Assembly: GCA_023014335.1 (NCBI GenBank)
Contig: JAECYW010000022.1
Span: 1,211,391-1,275,390, forward strand
Direction of reading: 5' to 3'
From: Galerina marginata
Lineage: Eukaryota; Basidiomycota; Agaricomycetes; Agaricales; Galerinaceae
DNA length: 64,000 nt
The notes beneath the pieces are model-generated. The model was given only the letters and a program-made list of their open reading frames with translations, did no database searches and was not told the DNA's origin. Made by a program: the position numbers and the translations under genes. Below are positions 55,001 to 64,000 of this stretch, piece after piece (positions within the stretch are counted from its first letter, which is position 1; every line of letters starts with the position of its first letter).

Positions 55001-56642
55001 CTTTGTCAGCACAAGACCAGACTGACTTCAGTAAGACTGACCAATGTAAGTACTTCAACTGGTGCCTTCCTGGCAGCGACATTCCTTTCAAGACGTTTCT
55101 TTTTTTGCAGCAGCAGCTGCAGCTGCACATTGCTTAAAGTCTTCATCAGCATGAGACCAGACTGACTACAGGAGGGCTCACCAATTTACGGGCTTCAAAT
55201 CGTTTCTTCTTCTTCATCTTCAAAGTGAGGTTGCCACGACATGTATGGTGGTATAATTTGATATATTGCATTGCAAAAAATGATGCTTTATTCCCGGCTT
55301 CCCCATCGTACATTGTAGGATGGCTTGTTTCAGCTATAACACAATTCCATCAGGAATTTGACAAATCCAGGAGTGATTGTCCTGACCTCATTTCAATTCT
55401 GGCCAATGCGTCTTGTTGACTTGATGGTACACTTTCAAGATTGAGATGCTCCTTGCAGAGGGCCTCAAGAGACGTCTGATTGATTCTAGATGTTAGAGTT
55501 CAAGGTCAAAGGGCACCAAGTTGTCATACGAGCCTTGACACCCTGAGCCATTATCGATTCACTGTCAAGACCAAGGACATCCAGCAGCTGAGGGAAACTA
55601 CACAAATCATCAGCAATGTTAGTTTGAACTAAGCCCAGAGGTATAGGTTGACTGACCGCAGGTTTGTTATGTTTATATCCAAAAACCTTGGGTGCTATAA
55701 GGAAACAGAAGCTATTAGATGGGTCGATATCAGTTAGTACGAGTAAAGGACAACCATACCGACGGGCATAGTTTTAATGAGCTCCTAATTGCGATGAAAC
55801 TCAACTTGTTGAAGGTACTTAAGAGATAACCAGTCAAGAATGAGATTCAAACGTCAATGTTGGAATTAAATCCGAAGTCAACAAAGTCACATGATCCGTG
55901 CTTATGGTGCCCCAGTCGCGGCCGCCAACCCGGCCGAATCCAAGTGCCCAGCGACCTTCACTAGGCGCATAAAGGTCTGTCGGAGAGTGAGAAAAGTATG
56001 CGATAAGCATTCCAAAGTACAGCCTTGATGGATGGGCAACAATTGTCAGAGAAAGAGTCATATAAGCTTAAATTTAGTAATTCTTTTCAGTGGGTCACCG
56101 TGGGTGAGACACGCTAAAGTTTACCCATCCATTTCCATGGCCAGATCGTCTTGATTTTAGCATTTCCGAGGCTAAACATGTGACGTTTGTTCGAGAAACC
56201 CAACCCGCGTTAGCCAATACTTCTCAGAGCGACGTCTCCGCCACATCAGGAAAATAACACACCAGAAGGTGCGGGATAAAAATGGTTGGGGCGGCAATAG
56301 TCTCCCGTAGTCGGACAACAAAATTTGTAGTCTGTTTTATGTGAACTGATCAACGACTTACTCATCTAAGGCGGCGGGGACGCGAAGATCGCAGATCGCT
56401 TGCACCAGCAAGATGAAGGGCAGGTTTGAGGTGTGAGTCACAGTGCGTGATGGAGCCGGTGGGTAAAGAAAAACAAGATTAATCAGACATTGAGCGTGAA
56501 CGGTGAGGGGCAAGAAGGAAGTGGAAGGGGCTGCAGACAAGTTTCTTGTAAGTTTCACTTGAATAGCTCGGAATGTATACTTACTTCAATCGTACAGATT
56601 CCCTCGTCATCGCCAACCGCTACGAAGAAATGCTGATTTGAC
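55001..56642. other. Gene-poor stretch
   Basis: No gene I can support. CAGCAGCAGCTGCAGCTGCA at 55110-55129 is a small palindromic simple repeat. Open frames at 55834-56061 and 56358-56558 (minus) have no features. Confidence 0.35.
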
Positions 56643-58197
56643 AAGACCGTACGATGAAGGGCGCCACGATCTTGTTTTGGAATGCATAAAGGTGATTAGA
56701 GACCGGGGCTGCTTAGATATCGAGTAGGTAAGAGCACAATTCATGTTGATGCAAATGGTTTGCTTACCGGAATGTAGGCTCTTGTAGGACCGCAGCTCTG
56801 CGGCCTTTCCGATACTTCACAATAGGTTGGGCGGGTAGAACGAGTTGGTGATGCAGCGGACTTGGCGGATTCGAGGGCAGATCGACTGTCAGCGTGGCTA
56901 GAGGGTAAGATGTAGGAGTGGCTGCGGATGAGTTTTTGAATAAGTTTCTTGTTCGTTTGCGTTACTCGGAATGCGGACTTACTTCTCGATGTGCACAGGA
57001 TATCTTGCACGCTGTCATCTTCATCCGCAAGGGCGATGTGCTGGCCAGGAAACGGTGCGCGTTGAAGAGGCCGGGCCAACGATTCGTCGGTTATTGAAGG
57101 CTACGAGCAGGGCTGCAAAGTATCGAATAAGTAAGTGCCCTATTTCATGAGATAGCTGCTTACCTTGATTGGAAATAGTCGAGACAGCTGTTCAGCGATC
57201 GTGAACGTTGGACAGCGCGGGATTTGCTGAGGGCTTGTACGACGTACAGCAGAGAGGGTAGCGGAGAGGGAGGGAAAGTTTGCATCGTAAGTACATGCCT
57301 ACAACATGTGAACATGTATGCTCACCTTTTCCCAATAGCTTTCCACTCCGGACTCCGTATTCGATGCGACGACGAGTTGAACAGGGCGGATGGCGTAGCC
57401 ACAATTTCGTTGCGGCTGCATTGGTATTGAGTGAGTATGTACTATATTCTGGTTGATGTAAGATAGCTGGCATACCTTGGAAATAGTCGAGATCGCTGCT
57501 CAGCAATCATCAACGACTTGAATCGTTTGGCACCGCGGGCAGCGGCTTGTCTGACAGTCTACGAGGCCATCTGACATTGTTCTTCTCTGCGACACGACGG
57601 GTGCGAGACGGGTGCGAGTTGAAGATACCAGGGGTACTATGTACGAGCCCGGGCTGCAAGAGTATCAAGTGAGTAAGAGTCATATTACATGTTAATGTGA
57701 AATATCTTGCTTACAGTGACTGGAAATAGTCGAGATCGCTGAGCGTTCAGCACGGCGTGATTAGGTAGCAGCTTTGCACACGATCTTCTTGTCCTCCGAC
57801 ACCGTCATCCTCTGCGACATGACCCAGCTGAGGCCGGGGCACGATTTTGTTGTTAAGTGATCTGAAGGCTAAGCCTACGAGCTGGGGTATCGAGTAAGTG
57901 TTCTATTTTATATTGAAGTGAGATAGCTTGCTTACTTTGTTTGGAAACAGTCGAGATCGCTGTTCAGCAATCGTGAACGTTCGACGCCGCGGCATGACTA
58001 GCAGCATGGTGGAGAGGGACAAGTTGACGAAGGAATGCTGTTGCCGAAGAGGTCAGCAAACGGGCCCAGATACCCGGTCTGATGGCATCACAGAAAATTT
58101 CCCAGGGGTTCAACAGGATCTACATGGTTTCCAAAAATCCAGGGGTCCGTGTGGATTAAAAGAACTCACTTTTACAAAGTAAAAGACTCGTACCTTT
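56643..58197. repeat. Array 2 of degenerate intron-like units, copy of array 1
   Basis: It starts GACCGTACGATGAAGGGCGC as array 1 starts GACCGTACAATAAAGGGCGC, keeps the unit order with indels, and ends with the same conserved 140 bp (GGTCTGATGGCATCACAG..., CAGGGGTTCAACAGGATCTA, ACTTTTACAAAGTAAAAGAC). The two arrays are direct repeats about 6.3 kb apart. Here the minus-strand intron signals are especially good, e.g. GTAAGTCCGCATTCC...CATCCGCAG near 56935-56995 and GTAAGC...TAAGCAG near 56705-56770. Confidence 0.6.
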
Positions 58198-59300
58198 CAT
58201 TTTGAATCTCCCCGTCCACCCTTGTATCATGCTCAATTCCACATCAAATATCTTATAATTTGGGATTACAGCTCTTTAAGGTAAAGAGAACGTATATACG
58301 AAAAATTGAAGCAGTAGAACGAGAACTTGTTGTGCAATATGAGATTTAAAATCGCTGGTCGGAGTTTTTTGAATCTCCTGCAACGTGATAGTACATAACT
58401 TACTGCTCAAGGCTTCAGCACCCATTCACTGGTCTTCATCATTCTTAGACCATCATCAGCAAAAGTGCACGCCACATCTACGTTCATACGACTAGACATG
58501 TAGTCAAAAAATAGATTTAAACCCTGTCATTCAGACCAGCGAATGTAGCGAAATATATGTGACTAAAAATATATATAAGGTCATGTCATAAATATGGACT
58601 TCATGACTGAGCTGGCGAAATATAAACGGTTGCGAGAATTACTTGGGTTTTAAGAGACGTCTTTATTACAGGCCATACAAGGTTTGTCATTGAAAACATT
58701 GTCAATTAATTCTACGTAATAACAATTGGAAAGCGAAGTGTACATGAGAGCAAGAGTATGAGCGGGACACCAAGACTGAAGGCGACGAAAAAGGCACAGA
58801 AGAGAGCAACGAGAGTAACGAGAGCACCAGAATGTGAGCTTTCAGAGTACAGCATTTGAATGTCAGTAACAAGTAATGGGTCAGCGAGGGCCAGTGAGCG
58901 AGTAACACAGAACCGAGATCTAGCAAGCAGGTCAGTCGACGAAGCAGCGGGAGGCTATAAATTGCGACAATTAGAATGACTTGACGACAGGAATTGAAGC
59001 TTACTTAGACAATCTTGGAGTTTCGAAGTCGTTTCGACGGTTTCCACAGTTTCATGGCAGGCGCGGCAGCCTTTGTGCCCTTTCTTTTCTTGATTTACCG
59101 GCCTGTTTCTTGCCTTCCATATCAGATTCAGGAACTTCAGGGAGCTCCGAGTCGCTGTCACTAAGAACCACCAATGGCTAATACAATCCAACATAAGAGA
59201 ATACGTATTTGTGAGGCATTAACTCACCTTGCGAGCTGGTTTTGCAGTCCCTGCGGCAGTTCGAGCCTTTTTGATCTGTAGTGAAGAAAATGGGGTGTTG
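58198..59300. other. Gene-poor stretch
   Basis: AT-rich, no gene seen. GAGAGCAACGAGAGTAACGA-type short repeats lie near 58800-58830. Confidence 0.35.
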
Positions 59301-59379
59301 ATGAATGGTTCAACATACAGGAGGAGCCGGATCTGTCACTTCCATGTCGACGTCGTCAGGTGGCGCGCTTGATTTATCG

Positions 59380-60110
59380 CGATGGCCGCCGATCAGAGGT
59401 GTTGGTGTAGGCGAGTGTTCAACACGACCGGCGACGATCGCGTGGCGTAGAGCTTGATGGCGGCTCGGAGTTTGCAGTGGCGGTGGTGGTAGGGGCGTGG
59501 GCATGTTCGTCCTCGTCGGCCTCTGCAGATCTCAATGCTTGGAATTTTAATCAACCACTGCGAGACCAAATAACAGAAAGGACTTACCTGCAGCCTCTTC
59601 TTTAGCCGCGCGTTGAGCAGCGCTTCTTGCAATTGGGTCGCGAATTCGACCGTCTGGGCCAACAGCCTTCTCCTTTGTCTTCTTCGCAGCTGTGGACTTT
59701 GGGAGCCCCGGAACCTGCCTGTAAAGAAGTAGTGAAGAGTTGCAACTCGAGGAAAGGATGTGTTTACTCATTCCACCACTCCAAGGTCATGATGACCCAT
59801 CCTTGGGGTCGTCCTCAAACATACGAACGATGTTCTGATAGAAAACATCGTATTCAAAAGCTCCATCGTTGAGGACCCACCCCATTCCACGTAAGCCAAT
59901 GCGAACCTTGATGAGTATTATTAGCAGCAATTGAAGCCGGTTTGAGCAGATTAAATACTCACCATGACGCAGACATACGCGACAGTGCGACCAGTTACCT
60001 CGGTGAGTTGTGAATACGGGCTTTGCTGGGCCGACCCTTCGCGGTTGACATGGGTTCCAGTGCCGATTGCGGGCTTGTAAAATAACCTCGAAAGGCCTTG
60101 AATACCAGGT
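59380..60110 (-). pseudogene. Multi-exon fragment of an unknown basidiomycete family
   Basis: Minus-strand exons, in order: VNREGSAQQSPYSQLTEVTG with RTVAYVCVM (to GTGAGT at about 59963), VRIGLRGMGWVLNDGAFEYD with VFYQNIVRMFEDD, then after a one-base shift WVIMTLEWWNE, QVPGLPKSTAAKKTKEKAVG with RDPIARSAAQRAAKEEAAG, and EADEDEHAHAPTTTATANSE. Introns of 50-70 nt are canonical and phases agree except at two single-base shifts (near 59803 and near 59425). It looks like a recently inactivated gene of a family I cannot name. Its 5' end abuts the tail of the BRR2 relic. Confidence 0.5.
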
Positions 60111-60139
60111 TGTCAGTATGTATACGTAGGGATCCAGAA

Positions 60140-63100
60140 TGATTGAATGTGGATAGACTTGAAGGTGGATGGACATATCCAGCGGACGAGCACTGTAAGA
60201 CGTCAGTAAATAATAGAACAATTGACTGAAAAAGTAACAACGAACCTTGCGGAGAAATTGAAGACGGTATGCTCAGAAGCGCCCATCCACTTTCCAAGAT
60301 CCTCGGCGTTGGCGAGCCGCATACGACGATACGGGTCTTGTTCCCGGTCTGTCGTTCAACGTAACGAGTTCACGAAATGACGACCTCGTAAACTGGCCCA
60401 ACTTCGCTTCCAACCATCTGAACCTCGTCAGCAATTAAAATTCCAAGTGTTTGAACGGCCTGGCGTTGGGCCATTTGCGAGGAGAAATCATGTCCCACCT
60501 AAAACATACGATGAGCAAACATGAGGCACTAGGATGAAAGCAATAACAAACCTGAGTTGGAGTGCACACGATAACATCTCCGACTTCCAGCATGCGCAGG
60601 TCGGAACTCGTCTCGCCAGTCAAGTTAACGATCTGCTCTCCATCCTGCAGGTTCTGGAACTTCGCTTTCTACTCCTTCACGCGCGGATCAACCATCTCCT
60701 GGTACGGTTCAGTACATACATACCGCCCGACTCCGTACTCGCTTGCTCCATACTCGGAGGAGCGCAAACTCGGCGCAAATGGACTTGCCACTTCTTGTCG
60801 GTGCTCCAATGAAGACATCCTCATTCGGTGTATAAAGGGCCTGGAAAACCTGGGTCCTGGATTTTGCTGAACGTTTAAATCGTGTTGGCATATAGTGCCT
60901 CAAACTCTTTTTTCGTACGTCCGAATCAGTGCTGTGCTTTCCCATCGGCTGGCAGAACTTCATTGAAAGTGTCTTACATATGAGTTACGACAAACTAAAA
61001 AAAATGACAAGAATACCAAACTCTTAAAGCACCATCGATCGCCTTTTGTGAAGGGGCAGACGACGGAAGGGCTTGCTGGCCAAGGAGCGGTTGTCAGCTT
61101 GGGAACCTTTTGGGCAGACTGAAGGGTGTTTTCGATAGGGCATGGGCAGGCGGTCTCGGGTGTAACCCAGCCATCGGAGATGACTGAGATGTAGTAATTG
61201 CGCTCGAACATCGGGGTTGTTAATGTGACAGTGTGCTCGTCCTCTGCATACAGCTGCCGAAGGACGAAGGTGTCATGGAAGAGGATGACTTCCCCATCGA
61301 CGTCTTCCACAATGATCAAGAAAGTTTCGGCTGAGCCATGGATTTCTCGTCCCAGCGGAAATCAAGAACGATGGGAAGATCGATATGAGGAGGAGCGACC
61401 GCGTGATAGGTTGCACCTGCGCTTGCAATCTGAATATACATCAGAAGAAGAAAATGTCAAGGATTTGAAACGACTGACTGAAGCTTCGGTAGATTGTGCA
61501 CAAGACAATGCACCAAGCGGCCAGCATTAGGAACGTCGATGAGCTCGCCAATTTCGGGGAGTCTCAAGTCGAAGTATCGGTACCAGGGCTGTTAACATCA
61601 AGTCAGAAAACATGAGACACAGAATTGATGACAATACGTACGAATTGATTCCTTCTGACTTGCGAACGACTTCAGGTGGAACACCCTTAAATTGCACCCC
61701 ACCTATGGAACAAAATGATTGAGACTTATTGGAAATAGTTAGAAAGAGAAATACTCACATCCTCTTCTCGACCGTTTTGCACATGTCAAGAGCAACCTTG
61801 ACAGGAACAGTCCAACCCCGCTTCAAGCAAAAATCTCGAACATCGCAAGAAGAATTCTGTTAGAGGTCTACTAAGTATTGGTCCACGAGAATAAAAGGAG
61901 AAAAAGACATACCGTCCAGCAGACTGCTGCACGAAAACCATATCGGCAACAAGAATAAAACCTAGGACGGATAGATATAAGATACAAAGACGCAAAAGGA
62001 TAAAGAAAAACATACCATCAAGCTTCAGCTGCGATATACGCCTGCAGTAGCACGTTGATCTTCGCCGCTGGCTCTTCCACCGTCTCCTTAACCCGAAGCA
62101 GCTTCATCAACTCGAGCTTTTCCTCCTGGCGCACCGGCAGCAGCCTAAACTCGTTCGACAGCGCAAATACCCTGAACAACTTCAAGTCCACATTGTGGGC
62201 CTTGAATGTCGATTGTACACCATCAGCGAGTTGTAGGTTACATAGTAGTGTGACGCGATCTTGCCGAGCTCGGTGCTCGTGAACCGCCCAGAGGATCACT
62301 CGTACTTAATGAGCTGGCATTTTTCGAGGACGGCGGCGAAGTGGGCGATGTCGGCGCGTTTTTGGATGAGGCCGGTATCGTACCTGCGAGACATTTCATT
62401 AGTTTCACGAAACGTCGAAAGTGAAAAAAAAAAAGACTTACAGATAGGTGTAGTAGCCTAACCACTGCACCGCCTCGTCCCGATTCCTAACTGTACCCAA
62501 CACAATCTCCGCATTCAGGTTATCTGCCACTGGCCAGCTTCGCCACGAACTGGCTCTCAATCGGGAGCTGTTGGATCAGCAAGCTCAGATAGTGCTGGAG
62601 CTCGCTGTGGTTCGTAATAATCACACCCTCGCCGTGGGTATCGTACTGCGAGTGACCCACACGGCCGAGCATCCGCAGCACATCCTGCGAGGACAGTTCG
62701 ACCCATTTCCCTTTCTCAAGTTTGTAAATCTGCGTGCCTTTGATGATGACCGCGTGAGCAGGGAGGTTGACGCCCCAGGCGAATGTCGCCTGCACCTGAT
62801 TGTCCGCAAGCTCCTCGACGACGACACGGCCCTCGCGGGATATCCCTGTGTGATGAATGGCGAACCCGAAGGGGAGTAGGTCCTTGAGATTACGGTCCTC
62901 GGCGCTGTCAGCCTCCTCCTGCAGGATTCGCGGCTCGCGGCGTGCGTGATGGTCTCCTTCTCTATGGCCAAATCCTTCAAAAACTTCGCCATCTTCGCCA
63001 TCTCCTTGCGCGATGAGTTGTTTTTGGAGCCCGCACGGGCGGTAGGACGCGTTGAAGTAGAACTGGCCTTTCTTTTCGTCCACCCGCAAAAAGGTCGCCA

Positions 63101-64000
63101 CATCCTGGTAGTTCGGCAGCGTCGCCGACAAGCCAACCAGCCTCACATACTCGTGTGTCTGCTCCATCCTCCGAATAGTCCTGGCCACAACGCTCTCGAG
63201 CATGAGGCCATGGTCATCGCGCAGCAGATCAATCCCGTCGATGATGACGAGCCGAACGAGGTTCGTGTAGCTCGTGTCCGTCGGTTTGCGAGTAATGACG
63301 TCCCATTTCTCTGGCGAGGTCACGATCATCTGAGTGTCTGCGATCTGCTGCTTGGTCATTTGGGAGTCGCCGGTGAGCTCGCCGACTTTGATATCGAAGA
63401 CTTTGAGCCGCTCCGTAAAGTTGCCCATCATCTCCTGCATGAGGGCATCCATGGGCACGATGTAGACAATTTTAAAGGCGTCGAGGTCGAACTCGCCAGT
63501 TTCAACGTTTCAATGCTTGGACATCTCGTTGAGGATTGTGAGCAGGGCGACGTTGGTCTGAAAAAAATTATGAGCATAGAAATTTTGTTAGAAGGATAAG
63601 ACATACTTTGCCAGCACCAGTAGGAGCACACAATAAGATAGGCTCGTCCGTCCCAAAAGCAATCGAGTACAACTTGCTCTATACGTGATTAAGCTTCGGG
63701 ACCGTGAAAGCCTTAAAGACTCGATATGGGCCCTCCGTCACGGACTTCTGCTTTAGCGTTGACCAACGGATCCCCTCCTAGCCATTCTTCGCCGGCTTTA
63801 ACGACCTTCTGGGAGCTTGCACTTCTTGTTCGACATCAGATGACCACCCGGCGAGAACGCCATGCTCTCCATATCCACGGCGCGTTTGGGCTGCACCGTC
63901 GAGCCGGGAGCCGCAGTACTGGTCTTGGGAACCTGCGCCAGTGTCGGTTGCCCGCTACGTCGCGCAGGATCCATCCCAGACTCTTCTCGCGCACCTGAGA
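60140..64000 (-). pseudogene. BRR2: Decayed copy of spliceosomal helicase BRR2, both cassettes, partial at window edge
   Basis: Reading down from 64000: SLGWILRDVAGN, GSTVQPKRAVDMESMAFSPG, LLCAPTGAGK (Walker A), an intron, EFDLDAFKIVYIVPMDALMQ, VGELTGDSQMTKQQIADTQM, then IIDGIDLL where DEIH is expected, LVGLSATLPNYQDVATFLRV, DLLPFGFAIHHTGISREGR, LRMLGRVGHSQYDT in place of the QMLGRAGRPQ motif, the first Sec63 region ([20 protein letters not shown], then [12 protein letters not shown]), EVILFHDTFVLRQLYAEDEH, and cassette 2 (VFQALYTPNEDVFIGAPTRS, TGETSSDLRMLEVGDVIVCT, LIADEVQM, SARPLDMSIHLQ). Stops and frameshifts occur throughout (for example a TGA after NEMSKH and an out-of-frame stretch near 62946-63010), and motif V is partly deleted. 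Brr2 unwinds U4/U6 in the spliceosome; this copy cannot. Confidence 0.85.

Noticed and set aside
55105..55135. Trinucleotide expansion
   Set aside because: Only a few CAG/CTG units forming a small palindrome.
50340..58197. CRISPR-like or satellite array
   Set aside because: Units are long, degenerate and carry splice-like signals; no short regular repeat with unique spacers.
1..64000. tRNA or rRNA genes
   Set aside because: I looked for T-loop-like GTTCRANYC motifs paired with acceptor stems and for rRNA landmarks and found none I could defend; a covariance-model scan was not possible.

Overview
The window is fungal nuclear DNA, most likely from a mushroom-forming basidiomycete (Agaricomycetes). 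The evidence is introns of about 48-80 nt with GTRNGY donors and YAG acceptors, a DUF6532-type gene, a REase-kinase gene of the Crinkler-like class, a modin-like membrane protein, a basidiomycete-style CX2CX6C zinc cluster, and chromodomain Ty3/gypsy debris. There are no operons, and I saw no CRISPR array, rRNA or tRNA.

Layout. 1-4.4 kb: a low-complexity acidic regulator with a Zn2Cys6-like cluster and coiled coil. 4.9-16.2 kb: four paralogous three-exon genes on the minus strand (A, B, C, D), which duplicated together with their promoters. B carries a probable solo LTR, a TIR element sits upstream of C, and a dihydrofolate synthetase gene (FOL3-like) plus a broken copy of its 3' end lie between C and D. 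17.1-18.9 kb: a metallo-beta-lactamase-fold gene with a very young hAT-type MITE near its 3' end. 19.5-21.2 kb: a modin-like gene. 21-44 kb: mostly gene-poor, with word-rich AT blocks, tandem repeats, a recurrent near-palindrome and gene debris (Brr2 N-terminus, a possible Nup188 fragment, Ty3/gypsy RT and chromointegrase in opposite orientation, and a fatty acid synthase fragment with a clean internal inversion). 44.1-46.3 kb: an apparently intact REase-kinase gene. 46.7-59 kb: a foldback element, two copies of an unusual array of intron-like units (50.3-51.9 and 56.6-58.2 kb) flanking a DUF6532 gene, and a fragment carrying the same helical module as the gene at 30-31 kb. 59.3-64 kb: a decayed fragment of unknown family and then a long decayed copy of the spliceosomal helicase BRR2 running off the window edge.

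The genes that look alive (zinc-cluster regulator, A, C, D, FOL3, modin-like, REase-kinase) do not form one obvious pathway. The unifying theme is turnover: fragments of large housekeeping genes, small nonautonomous elements with readable target-site duplications, and lineage-specific families expanding by local duplication. The most novel-looking signals are the A-D family (two copies of a module, each with an intron at the same place), the arrays of intron-like units, and the dispersed 26-bp near-palindrome with paired changes in its arms. All calls come from reading the sequence by eye; no database search was run.
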